Positions 34,334 through 42,647 of a DNA stretch of 64,000 nt are shown piece by piece. Origin of the DNA: an uncultured Clostridia bacterium. GTDB taxonomy: Bacteria > Bacillota > Clostridia > UMGS1810. The notes under the pieces were generated by a model. It searched no databases. It saw only the letters and a list, made by a program, of their open reading frames with translations, and had not been told where the DNA came from. Every line of letters begins with the position of its first letter. Positions within the stretch are counted from its first letter, which is position 1. The DNA lies in the NCBI GenBank assembly GCA_934454585.1, contig CAKSFP010000011.1, positions 1 through 64,000 on the forward strand. The letters run 5' to 3'. Both the position numbers and the translations under genes were made by a program.

Positions 34334-35200
34334 TTATCTGTAAAGGTCTGCCTTGCCAATATCGTTGAACAGGTTCATCTTGAACTCAACAACCTCTTTC
34401 ATTGCCTCGATGCATGGCGGATAGATAGCGTTCGGCTCAATCCACTTCGGATTTTCCTCAAGCACCTCGCGGCACTTTTTGTAGAACGCAAACTTGATGT
34501 CGCTGGAGATGTTTATCTTGGAAATACCTATCTTAACCGACTCAGCAATCTCCTTGTCGGGGTTACTGGAACCTCCGTGGAGTACAAGAGGAATGTCCAC
34601 CGTGTCACGGATGGTCTTGAGCAGATCGAGTTTGAGCTCGGGTTTCATATCCTTGGGGTAGATTCCGTGAGCCGTGCCTATCGCAACGGCAAGGGAGTCT
34701 ATGCCGGTCTTGTCGATGAAATCCTTTGCCTGAGCCGGATCGGTGTAGATAATGCTGCTTGTGCCGCCCTCATAGGATTCGCCGGTGTTGCCGATTGTGC
34801 CAAGCTCTGCCTCGACAGATACATCAGACGGATGAGCCACTTCGACAACTTTCTTTGTAATTGCGATGTTGTCCTCATATGACATATGCGACGCATCTAT
34901 CATAACCGAGGTAAAACCGCAGCGGATTGCGCGCAGAATTTCCTCAAACTTGCCGCCGTGGTCAAGGTGGATAACCATGGGCACTCTTGACTTGTAGGCC
35001 TCCTCAATGCAAGTTTTGATAAAGCTGTCACCAAGGAATTCAAGCTCTGTCGGATGGATAGCCAATATAACCGGCGCATCCTTTTCGTTCGCCTTTTCAA
35101 CCACACCTTTGAGAATTGCTTCGCTGCCTATATTAAAAGCAGGTACCGCAAATTCGTTTTTGTCAGCTACTGCCAGCATTTCTTTCATGTTAATCAACAT
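34334..35200 (-). CDS. Class II (zinc) ketose-bisphosphate aldolase, downstream copy
   Basis: 288 residues from the ATG giving MLINMKEM, matching the start of the second aldolase. Zinc and active-site blocks are visible: VIHLDHGGKF near 78-87, VSVEAELGTIGNTGESYEGG, VAIGTAHGIYP and VLHGGSSNP. Class II aldolases of this length split fructose- or tagatose-1,6-bisphosphate, or related ketose phosphates, into DHAP and an aldehyde. It is the last gene of the PTS operon, separated from the other aldolase by 351 bp containing repeat R5. It could also be the cell's general glycolytic aldolase. Confidence 0.9.
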   Translation of the reverse strand: MLINMKEMLAVADKNEFAVPAFNIGSEAILKGVVEKANEKDAPVILAIHPTELEFLGDSFIKTCIEEAYKSRVPMVIHLDHGGKFEEILRAIRCGFTSVMIDASHMSYEDNIAITKKVVEVAHPSDVSVEAELGTIGNTGESYEGGTSSIIYTDPAQAKDFIDKTGIDSLAVAIGTAHGIYPKDMKPELKLDLLKTIRDTVDIPLVLHGGSSNPDKEIAESVKIGISKINISSDIKFAFYKKCREVLEENPKWIEPNAIYPPCIEAMKEVVEFKMNLFNDIGKADLYR

Positions 35201-35254
35201 AATAATCACATCTCCTTAAAATTTTGTGTTTTTGATGATAAAATCTTACTTCAA

Positions 35255-35454
35255 AGCGAGGTGTATATGTTGTGTGTCAGCGAGATCCATATATCTCAGG
35301 GTTCCCAAAATAGTGGTAGCGCAGCGTGCTATTTTGGGAAAAAGGAGAAACAGCAAAGCGAGTAAGCTGTAAATCTCCGATTTGCAACGCACGATGCACG
35401 GCTTGTTTCGACGCCGTCGCGTGTCGAGCAGACACACAACATATACACCTCGCC
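35255..35454. repeat. Inverted-end structured element, copy R5
   Basis: The terminal arms are a perfect 23-bp inverted repeat beginning GCGAGGTGTATATGTTGTG. Inside, CCCAAAATAG...CTATTTTGGG (about 35310-35344) and GGAGAaACAGC...GCTGTaaaTCTCC (35347-35383) form hairpins equivalent to those in R3. The remaining part of the gap, 35455-35551, shows nothing else. Confidence 0.82.
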
Positions 35455-35551
35455 TAAACATATCTCTCGCTCAAACATACACCGCCTAATATGCCTAATA
35501 TATCAAGCCGTGCTCAAATTGACTTATAACCCATTTCCAATTTATTATCTG

Positions 35552-36403
35552 TCAATTCCTGCCCTCGGAACCGGATAGACCTATATAATATCTAACAAGT
35601 TCCTCGCTTTCATTCTCCGCCCCGGATACGAGGTCAAAATAATTTATATCAGGGTTCTGCGCAAGAATCTTTGCCGTTGCATCGCGGTTTGCATTCATGA
35701 AGTCGCAGCCGACATTTATCTTGTTTATGCCGCCCTGTACAGAGCGCAGAATATTATCCTTGCCCGACCCCGAACCGCCGTGGAGCACAAGCGGAGCATT
35801 CGTCAGCCGCTTGATTTCCGCCAAGCGATCAAAATCGAACTCCGGCACCATGCCCTCGGGGTAGTTGCCGTGCGATGTGCCTATGGACACCGCCAGGGCA
35901 TCTATTCCCGTCTCGTCAAAAAATCTCTTTGCCTGGAGCGGATCGGTGTACATCTCCTCACCGGTGAACTCGCCGCCCTCGCTGGCACCCAGGCAACCTA
36001 TCTCGCCCTCCACGCTCACACAGCGCTTGTGCGCATAGTCCGTGACACGCTTTGTTATCTCAATATTCTTGTCGATGTCGAACCGCGACGCATCTATCAT
36101 GACCGATGAAAAACCACCGTCAATCGCGCCGATGACATATTCCTCTTCCTGACCGTGGTCGAGGTTGAGTGCGACATTCACATCGGATCTCTGAGCCAGG
36201 GTACGCACTATCGGAACGATAAGTCCACTGTCGCAATGGGTTAGATAATGGTCTTTGAAAATGTTGACGATAATCGGAGCATTTGATTTCTCCGCAGCGG
36301 ATATCACCGTGCGCGCAGTCTCAAGATTAAAGCAATTTATCGCCATGACCGCATAGTTGTTTTCGTTTGCTTTTGCAAGCATTTCTTTCATTGATACATA
36401 CAT
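35552..36403 (-). CDS. Class II (zinc) ketose-bisphosphate aldolase, upstream copy
   Basis: 283 residues starting MYVSMKEMLAKANENNYAV, behind TTTGGAGG. It shows the same catalytic blocks as its neighbour: ALNLDHGQEEEY, SVEGEIGCLGASEGGE, VSIGTSHGNYPEG and VLHGGSGSGKDN. It is clearly a diverged paralogue, not a recent duplicate: only the motif blocks and the MKEML start are alike. It follows the IIC gene by 30 bp. Being inside a sugar-PTS operon, it probably cleaves the phosphorylated sugar delivered by that PTS. Confidence 0.9.
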   Translation of the reverse strand: MYVSMKEMLAKANENNYAVMAINCFNLETARTVISAAEKSNAPIIVNIFKDHYLTHCDSGLIVPIVRTLAQRSDVNVALNLDHGQEEEYVIGAIDGGFSSVMIDASRFDIDKNIEITKRVTDYAHKRCVSVEGEIGCLGASEGGEFTGEEMYTDPLQAKRFFDETGIDALAVSIGTSHGNYPEGMVPEFDFDRLAEIKRLTNAPLVLHGGSGSGKDNILRSVQGGINKINVGCDFMNANRDATAKILAQNPDINYFDLVSGAENESEELVRYYIGLSGSEGRN

Positions 36404-36433
36404 TTTTCGGTCGCCTCCAAATGAAAATCAAGC

Positions 36434-37510
36434 TTAGTTGAACTTTATTGCCGAGAGATCCGCTTCTTCCTCCTCGTCGAGCACAACCGCGTCTTCCTCT
36501 TTTGCGTCTTTCTTAAGCGCAACCAGCAGAACTGCGGTTATAACAGTGCCTGCGGTGAGTGCTATCATGAATCCCCAGGGATTAATCATTGCCGGAACGA
36601 TGAACATTCCGCCGGAAGGAACCATAGAGCCGACATTGAGAATCATGATGAGTGCGCCGCCGACTGCAGCGCCGATTGAACATGATGCAATAACTCTTAT
36701 CGGATCAACAGCCGCAATCGGAATTACACCCTCGGTGATCATGCAGATGCCCATTGGGAACGCAATCTTAATGTTGTCCGTCTCGCTCTTGGTGTATCTG
36801 GAGCGTTTTATCAGCCACGACAGAGCCACTCCGAACGGGGGAATCATGGATGCACATATCTTAACCGCCTCAGGGCCGTAAACTCCGTCCATAAGGAGTC
36901 CGTCCGCAAAAAGTGACGCAACCTTGTTTACCGGGCCGCCGAAATCAAATGCCGCCATAGCGCCCATTATCGCACCGAATACTCCTCTTGAACCTGTCTG
37001 CATATTAACCAGGAAGTTGGTGAGCGCTTCGGATGCCCATGCTATCGGGCCGCCGATTACAAAGAACATGATGAGTCCGATAACTATCGATGAAAGCAGC
37101 GGTATAATCATCATGGGCATAAGGCCCTGTGCCCACCTTGGCACTTTGAGATTCTTTTTAAGAAACTCAACAAAATAACCTGCCAGATAACCGCCGAGCA
37201 TGCCGCCAAGGAATCCCGCACCCATGTTCTGAGCAATCATACCCATGAGAAGACCGGGAGCGATACCGGGTCGGTCAGCTATGGAGTAGGCTATTGCCGC
37301 ACCCATAACGCCGGGGAGAAGTCCCATGCCGTAAACGCCGAGTGTGACAGCTGCCTGCCAGATGTTGTAGCCTGCCTTGTAGTCGGTAATTGTGGCCGGA
37401 TTGCCTCCGAAGATGTTACCTATGGCAATCAGAAGACCCGATGCCACAACGAGCGGGAGCATGAATGATATTCCGGTCAGTGCGTGCTTTTTAAGCTGTA
37501 ACTTTTTCAT
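36434..37510 (-). CDS. PTS fructose-type transporter subunit IIC
   Basis: 358 residues from the ATG after AAGGAGGAAGG; an 18-codon upstream extension lies in the IIB-IIC spacer. About nine to ten membrane segments. GISFMLPLVVASGLLIAIG at the N-terminus, GFLGGMLGGYLAGYFVEFLK near 95 and FDFGGPVNKVASLFADGL near 190 are typical of the fructose/mannitol (Fru) IIC family. It forms the membrane channel that phosphorylates the incoming sugar with the separate IIA and IIB proteins. Confidence 0.93.
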   Translation of the reverse strand: MKKLQLKKHALTGISFMLPLVVASGLLIAIGNIFGGNPATITDYKAGYNIWQAAVTLGVYGMGLLPGVMGAAIAYSIADRPGIAPGLLMGMIAQNMGAGFLGGMLGGYLAGYFVEFLKKNLKVPRWAQGLMPMMIIPLLSSIVIGLIMFFVIGGPIAWASEALTNFLVNMQTGSRGVFGAIMGAMAAFDFGGPVNKVASLFADGLLMDGVYGPEAVKICASMIPPFGVALSWLIKRSRYTKSETDNIKIAFPMGICMITEGVIPIAAVDPIRVIASCSIGAAVGGALIMILNVGSMVPSGGMFIVPAMINPWGFMIALTAGTVITAVLLVALKKDAKEEDAVVLDEEEEADLSAIKFN

Positions 37511-37541
37511 CTTTCCTTCCTCCTTGAAAAAATTTTTATTA

Positions 37542-37853
37542 TCATCCTTTGAGTTCTTCTTCAATCTTGTTGAGCAAAGCTTTGGGTGATTTTATCGCTA
37601 TTGTCGTGGGCACTTCCACTATTCGTTTACCCTTGAAACGATCCTTGCCGCCAACCTTGATGTCTGCCGCAATGATGACTACATCCGCCGCCGCGATATC
37701 CGCCGCAGTGAGTTCATCCTCGGTGCCGATGGTGCCCTGAGTCTCTATATGAGCCTCATGCCCCAGCTCCTTTGCCGCCGCAACAAGTTTTTCTTTTGCG
37801 ATATAAGTGTGTGCGATTCCTGAGGTGCAAGCCGCGATTCCTACGATTTTCAT
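37542..37853 (-). CDS. PTS fructose-type subunit IIB
   Basis: 103 residues, a stand-alone IIB domain. The phosphorylated Cys lies in GIAACTSGIAHTYIAKEKL (Cys9), the standard Fru-type IIB motif. It accepts phosphate from IIA and passes it to the sugar at IIC. The gene lies between IIA and IIC. Confidence 0.94.
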   Translation of the reverse strand: MKIVGIAACTSGIAHTYIAKEKLVAAAKELGHEAHIETQGTIGTEDELTAADIAAADVVIIAADIKVGGKDRFKGKRIVEVPTTIAIKSPKALLNKIEEELKG

Positions 37854-37876
37854 GATAATTTCTCCTCTCGTTTATC

Positions 37877-38326
37877 TCATTCCGAAAACACATCTATAAT
37901 TCCCTGTGCGTCCTTTGCGTCAAGCAGTTTTTTGCAATTCTGCTCCGATGCAAGCTTTCTCGCCATCTCCGACAGCAGTTTCACATGAATTCCCGTCTTG
38001 TCGGCATCGTTGACCGCCAGCAGTACGATAAGCTCAACCGGCTTGTCGTCCACACTCTCCCACTCAAGGCTCGATGTGAGTCTGCCTATGGCAACCGTAG
38101 TCTCCTTAACGGCAGATGATTTGCCGTGCGGAATGGCTATTCCATTGCCTATACCGGTTGTGGATATCTCCTCTCTGTGCAGTACATCCGCAAGAAATGC
38201 ATCCTTGTCCTCAAGATATCCGCCTTCATACAAGATTTGTACCAATTTTTCCAGAGCCTCGTTTTTGCTCTGCGCCGAAAGTCCGGCAATGATGTTCTCC
38301 TTTTTCAATACCTGTGCCACATTCAT
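37877..38326 (-). CDS. PTS fructose-type subunit IIA
   Basis: 149 residues; the ATG overlaps the ptsI stop codon (ATGA) and follows GGGGGTG. The active-site His lies in GIGNGIAIPHGKSSA (about residue 65), the PTS_EIIA_2 (fructose/mannitol) signature. It receives phosphate from HPr. Confidence 0.94.
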   Translation of the reverse strand: MNVAQVLKKENIIAGLSAQSKNEALEKLVQILYEGGYLEDKDAFLADVLHREEISTTGIGNGIAIPHGKSSAVKETTVAIGRLTSSLEWESVDDKPVELIVLLAVNDADKTGIHVKLLSEMARKLASEQNCKKLLDAKDAQGIIDVFSE

Positions 38327-40011
38327 TGTGCGCACCCCCTTTCAAGAATACTTTTTATTTCATTTTCATTTTCCGCCTCAAGTACCGTCTGTGCAGTTCT
38401 TTGCGCCGCTGCGGAATCTACGGTGCTTATCTTGTGCTTAACCCTCACCGCCATTGGCAGCGGAACACTGAATTTTTTCAGCCCCAAGCCTATCAGCAGT
38501 TCGGTGAAATTAAGGTTTGCCGCCAGATCGCCGCAAACACTCACCTCTATGCCGGCATCCGCACCGCATCTTATTACTTTCGCAAGTGCTCTCACCACCG
38601 CCGGATGATACGGATTGTACACACTCTCCACCGCCGCATTGCCGCGGTCTGCCGCATTGATATACTGCACCAGGTCGTTTGTGCCGACACTGAAGAAATC
38701 CGCATGCCGCGCGAATATGTCTGCCGTCATGGCGCTCGCCGGAGTTTCAATCATTATGCCCACGGGTATGTCCCCTGCGTAATCTATGCCCTCCGCATCA
38801 AGCTCGGCGCACACGCCTTTGATCACTTTTCGCGCCGCATCTATCTCGGAAACACTCGTTATCATCGGCAGCATAATTTTTGCATTCATGCCGTGCGCTG
38901 CAATAAGCAGTGCTCTTATCTGCTCGGCAAATATATCGGGGTTGTTCAGGCAAAGCCTGATCCCTCTGTTTCCCAGGAAAGGATTGTCCTCTTTGTCCAT
39001 GTGCATATATGTCAGCAGTTTATCGCCGCCTATATCGAGAGTCCTTACAGTAACCGGAGTGCCGTCCGATTTTTCAAATACCTCACGGTAAGCCTTTGTT
39101 TGTTCCTCAACAGTCGGCTTCTTGCTCGCCGCCGAATAGAGAAACTCTGTTCGAAAAAGCCCCACACCGTCGGGATGCTCCGCGGCATATCCGTTCATAT
39201 CGTCCGGCGAACCGATGTTTACGCAAACATGAATTTCCTTGCCGTCGCTTGTGCGCGCACGGGAGTTTCTTATCTTGTCAAGTTTTTGCGTAAGCTCTGT
39301 TTCTGCGGCGAGTTTTTGGGAATACTCTGCCTCTGTCATCTCGTCGGGCGATACGACAAATTCTCCGCTGTATCCGTCAAGATATGCCATCTCTCCGCCC
39401 GTTCCATCAATTCCCTTTGCTCCGACAACCGCCGGTATGCCGAGTGATTTTGCCAGGATGACCGTATGTGATGTTGCACCGCCAAGCTCCGTCACAAGTC
39501 CTGCTAAGCGGCTCGTATCAAAATGCATTGTGTCCATCGGCGTCAGTTCATGCGACACCAAGATGTATTTTTCATTTCCCGCCGGAAAATCAAATTCGCT
39601 GTCTGCGCCGTTTACCATGTCTGTGAGCAGTTCACCGACATATCTTATGTCGTCTGCTCTGCGGCGCATATATTCGTTGCTCTTGCCGGCAAGCATCGCC
39701 GCCATCTGCCCGCAGATATCGCCTATCGCCTTTGCCTCGTCCTCGCCGCCGTCTATCGCCGCCTTTATCGGGCCGGTGAGCATGGTATCCTCCAGCAGCA
39801 TTTCGTATGCAACAAAGATTTTTGCCTCTTTCCCGCCTATCTCCGCAAGCGCTTTGTCATGAAGTTTTTTCACCTTGTCAAGTGCCTTTGTCACGGCTTG
39901 GTCAAAGCTTATGCGCTCGCCTGTTTGTTTTGTTTCTTCTGATTTTTTGAATTCAAGCACCCTTGCGTGCGCTATACCGGGCGAACCGGCAATTCCTTTT
40001 ATCAGTTTCAT
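38323..40011 (-). CDS. ptsI: Phosphoenolpyruvate-protein phosphotransferase (enzyme I)
   Basis: 562 residues, near full length. The phosphorylated His is in LGGATSHTVILAKSLGIPAV (about residue 181). The PEP-binding region includes GLFRTEFLY, RTLDIGGDK, PMITSVSEIDAA, GIMIETPASA and the cysteine-containing SVCGDLA. It takes phosphate from PEP and passes it to HPr. Together with ptsH it is embedded in a sugar-specific operon rather than standing alone. Confidence 0.96.
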   Translation of the reverse strand: MKLIKGIAGSPGIAHARVLEFKKSEETKQTGERISFDQAVTKALDKVKKLHDKALAEIGGKEAKIFVAYEMLLEDTMLTGPIKAAIDGGEDEAKAIGDICGQMAAMLAGKSNEYMRRRADDIRYVGELLTDMVNGADSEFDFPAGNEKYILVSHELTPMDTMHFDTSRLAGLVTELGGATSHTVILAKSLGIPAVVGAKGIDGTGGEMAYLDGYSGEFVVSPDEMTEAEYSQKLAAETELTQKLDKIRNSRARTSDGKEIHVCVNIGSPDDMNGYAAEHPDGVGLFRTEFLYSAASKKPTVEEQTKAYREVFEKSDGTPVTVRTLDIGGDKLLTYMHMDKEDNPFLGNRGIRLCLNNPDIFAEQIRALLIAAHGMNAKIMLPMITSVSEIDAARKVIKGVCAELDAEGIDYAGDIPVGIMIETPASAMTADIFARHADFFSVGTNDLVQYINAADRGNAAVESVYNPYHPAVVRALAKVIRCGADAGIEVSVCGDLAANLNFTELLIGLGLKKFSVPLPMAVRVKHKISTVDSAAAQRTAQTVLEAENENEIKSILERGCAQ

Positions 40012-40017
40012 TTTGAA

Positions 40018-40272
40018 TCACTCCATATCCAGGGTCTGCACAAGAGCGTCTATAGCCTCCTGCTCGTCCTCGCCCTCGGCTCTGATCTCAATCACATCAC
40101 CCTTGACCGCGCCTATGCACAACACCATGAGGATGCTCTTTGCCTCAAACTCCTCGCCGTCTTTGATGACGGTTATGTCGCTGATAAACTTTCCTGCCGT
40201 CTTGCAGAAATCCGATGCCGGTCTTGCGTGGAGACCTTCTTCATTTTTTATCTTGTATTTTACCTGTACCAT
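40018..40272 (-). CDS. ptsH: Phosphocarrier protein HPr
   Basis: 84 residues. Catalytic His15 is in EEGLHARPA and the regulatory Ser46 is present in EAKSIL, so it could be a target of an HPr kinase. A strong AGGAGG site precedes the ATG. It lies between the PRD regulator and ptsI. Confidence 0.96.
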   Translation of the reverse strand: MVQVKYKIKNEEGLHARPASDFCKTAGKFISDITVIKDGEEFEAKSILMVLCIGAVKGDVIEIRAEGEDEQEAIDALVQTLDME

Positions 40273-40286
40273 GACGCCTTACCTCC

Positions 40287-42254
40287 TCACCATTTTTCAA
40301 AAATATCTATTATCCGATCGCCGTCCGAGAGTCGTCTGAGCTCATCACAACTGCGTTCGTCTTCCATAAATGTTACTATTGATTTGTAAAAGCTTATTAT
40401 CTTTTTGCGCACCTGCTCGTCCTCATCCAGATCGAACGCCACAAGGAAGATTAAATCCGCCTCCGCACCGTCTGCGCTCCACTGTATCGGGTCTTGAAGT
40501 GACGCAAAGGCCACCACTGAGTGATTGACAAAATCGCTCATGCCGTGCGGCACTGCAAATCCTCTGCCAATGTCTGTCGGCGTTGCCTGCTCCCTGTCCG
40601 TTACGGATTTTTCAAATTCGTCGGACACATATCCGAGTGCGGCAAGTCTTGAGCACATCATGTGCAAAAGTTCATCTTTGCTCCTTGCCCGATATTTCGG
40701 GAAAACAAGGTCTCCCGCAAACAGCTGTGTAACCGGGCTGACCCGCCTTGCTGCACCGCTCTTTCCGGCGCGCACCTTTCTCATCTCAGCCTCTATCTTG
40801 GTTATGTCTCTCTCGTCAAGCAAGTGTCCCACCGTTACCACATCAATATTCATTCGGTATGAATCCAGCGGAATTGTTGATATCACAAAATCGCACTGCT
40901 CTTTTTTTATAGCTGCGATGTCGCGCCCGGAGAACACAGAAGTGATTTTTATCTCAGGCATAACCCTTGATATCTTCTCCCTCAGTATGTGCGAAATGCC
41001 CACTCCGTAATCACAGACTATGCAAGCCGATGGTCCGGAGAGCCTGCGCTCTATCGCTCCGCCTATGTGCAATGCTATGAAGCCCACCTCGTGCTCATTT
41101 ATCTCGAGTCCGAGCTCTTTTTCAAACACATTGCCCAGGAACCACGCAACCGCCATCATGTTGGGATACTTCGCCTTGATGCCCGGCAGAAGCTGATTTT
41201 TGCGGACTATGCCGTACTTGATGCGCGATATGGTTGCTCTCAATTGCAGGAACATCTGCTTTACAAAGAACCTGTCATCTCTCAGATCTACTCCGGCAAC
41301 TTCGCTTATCAGGTTGACACTCCTTACTGTGAGTCGGCACAGCTCGATGTTCATTCCCTCAAACCGTCTGCGTGCGTCCTCGTTTTCAAAGCGTTCTGCC
41401 TCTGATGCATCCACCGCAAATTCGATGAACTTCCGCTCTGCGTCGGGTAGTGTGAGTCCGTATTCGCTCTCCAGCCTGTCCGCCAGATATCCGCCAATGA
41501 CCGCCGCCGACTCTCCGTCAACGCTGCATTTTTTTACATTCGGCATTGTAATGGTGTTACCGCTGCGTATCCGCAGTACCGTGATTGCCGAGAGAAAAAG
41601 CAGACTCACTCCGGAATCATAGCTGAAGTTGAGACCAAACTCTGCCTCAGTATCCTCTATGGCGCTTGCGGCACCTGTCGGTTCAAATCCGCCGAGGGCG
41701 GCGCACATTGCGGAGTATTCCCGCTCCGTCATAAAATCAAACGGCGCCGAAGGGACCTGCGCAAGTGCCGCATACTCGGGGATATATTCCCGATAGAGAT
41801 TGAGAGACGCTATCCTGTAGTTAAACTCTCCGCTCACTATGGACAATCCCTTGCCGCGGCGGCGTTCAAATACTATGCGTTTCTCACAGAACCATGCAGA
41901 CACGCGGTCGAGAATCTTGTCAAGCTGAGTTCTGCCAAGGTAGTATTGCTCCGAGAGGCGCTGCGCTGTCAGACTTCCGTTTTTCATCAGCCGGCGCAGG
42001 ATGAAGAACATTATCTCTCTGTCCTCGCCGCCATCCGTTTCAAAGAGCTTGTTCCATTGCTCCTCGTCCATCTTCAATCTGACTCCGCTGTGGGGTTTCG
42101 TCTCCAGGCAAATCCCCGGCAGTTCTCTTGCGGCTGCGATGTCATTTCTGACTGTCTTCACCGAGACATTCATTTGAGATGCAATCTCGGCAAATGTCAT
42201 ATAGCCCTGATTGTTTTTCAAGAGTCTGAGTATTTCGGTCTGTCTTTTGTTCAT
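40287..42254 (-). CDS. PRD-containing BglG/MtlR-type transcriptional activator with EIIB- and EIIA-like domains
   Basis: 655 residues. HTH_11 is at about 5-55 (MTFAEIASQMNVSVKTVRNDI). A second helix-turn-helix of the Mga type is near 90-160. A PRD region, perhaps two, covers roughly 190-410 (with HEVGFIALHIGGA). A GatB-like EIIB domain near 415-500 carries Cys in CIVCDYGVGISHI. A fructose-type EIIA domain occupies the last 150 residues, with the active His in GRGFAVPHGMSD. HPr and EII phosphorylation of such domains tunes activation of the adjacent PTS genes. It is the first gene of the operon, so it probably controls its own expression. Confidence 0.93.
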   Translation of the reverse strand: MNKRQTEILRLLKNNQGYMTFAEIASQMNVSVKTVRNDIAAARELPGICLETKPHSGVRLKMDEEQWNKLFETDGGEDREIMFFILRRLMKNGSLTAQRLSEQYYLGRTQLDKILDRVSAWFCEKRIVFERRRGKGLSIVSGEFNYRIASLNLYREYIPEYAALAQVPSAPFDFMTEREYSAMCAALGGFEPTGAASAIEDTEAEFGLNFSYDSGVSLLFLSAITVLRIRSGNTITMPNVKKCSVDGESAAVIGGYLADRLESEYGLTLPDAERKFIEFAVDASEAERFENEDARRRFEGMNIELCRLTVRSVNLISEVAGVDLRDDRFFVKQMFLQLRATISRIKYGIVRKNQLLPGIKAKYPNMMAVAWFLGNVFEKELGLEINEHEVGFIALHIGGAIERRLSGPSACIVCDYGVGISHILREKISRVMPEIKITSVFSGRDIAAIKKEQCDFVISTIPLDSYRMNIDVVTVGHLLDERDITKIEAEMRKVRAGKSGAARRVSPVTQLFAGDLVFPKYRARSKDELLHMMCSRLAALGYVSDEFEKSVTDREQATPTDIGRGFAVPHGMSDFVNHSVVAFASLQDPIQWSADGAEADLIFLVAFDLDEDEQVRKKIISFYKSIVTFMEDERSCDELRRLSDGDRIIDIFEKW

Positions 42255-42275
42255 TTTAGTGCGGCTCCTTTGTAC

Positions 42276-42297
42276 AATTCAGATTATACACTGAATT
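42276..42297 (-). promoter_or_regulatory. Putative operator/promoter of the PTS operon
   Basis: A perfect inverted repeat, AATTCAG-8 nt-CTGAATT, encloses a TATAAT -10 element (42283-42288, minus strand) about 30 bp upstream of the regulator start. No good -35 is seen, as expected for an activator-dependent promoter. Confidence 0.55.
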
Positions 42298-42423
42298 TTG
42301 TATTTAGTATTTTTGAATTATTGACACATTAGTGAAACTTTTCTGCAATTAATATTGTTGACCCAAAAAATCGGTTTGATACCGAATTGTTTTATAAAAT
42401 GTTATTTTTGTTTGATTTTTTTC

Positions 42424-42566
42424 GCGCCGTTCGTGCAGGCATACTTTGTTTTCGTACCGCTGCACCGATGTCCGGGGCGTCAAGAATAAAAAATGCATAC
42501 ACTGATGACGCCGGATTATATGCGTTACCTAAGAATAAAATATACCTGCACTTGCCCGCACGACAG
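42424..42566. repeat. Partial copy R6 of the inverted-end intergenic element
   Basis: It contains GATGTCCGGGGCGTCAAGAA and AATAAAAAATGCATACACTG, closely resembling the core and right inner arm of R4 (GCTGTCCGAGG, then AAGAATAAAAAATACATACA). A right-end-like AAGAATAAAATATACCTGCA follows. The left half is missing. With the promoter and the HU terminator it accounts for the 42255-42647 gap. Confidence 0.6.
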
Positions 42567-42586
42567 CTCCGTTTCAAAAATTGTAT

Positions 42587-42632
42587 AAAAAAACACCGCT
42601 GAGGCGCTTGTCCGCCCCGGCGGTGTTTTTTT
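42587..42632 (-). terminator. Terminator of the HU gene
   Basis: AAAAACACCGC...GCGGTGTTTTT, strong stem with A and T runs on both sides, 15 bp downstream of the stop codon. Confidence 0.87.
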
Positions 42633-42647
42633 GTTTTTCATTCAAAA

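Noticed and set aside
25557..35461. Short frames inside repeats R3 and R5 as possible small proteins
   Set aside because: The same DNA core is read in different frames in the two copies and base changes follow stem pairing, not codons.
34334..36403. The two aldolases as a recent tandem duplication
   Set aside because: Only motif blocks are conserved; lengths and most residues differ, so they are old paralogues.
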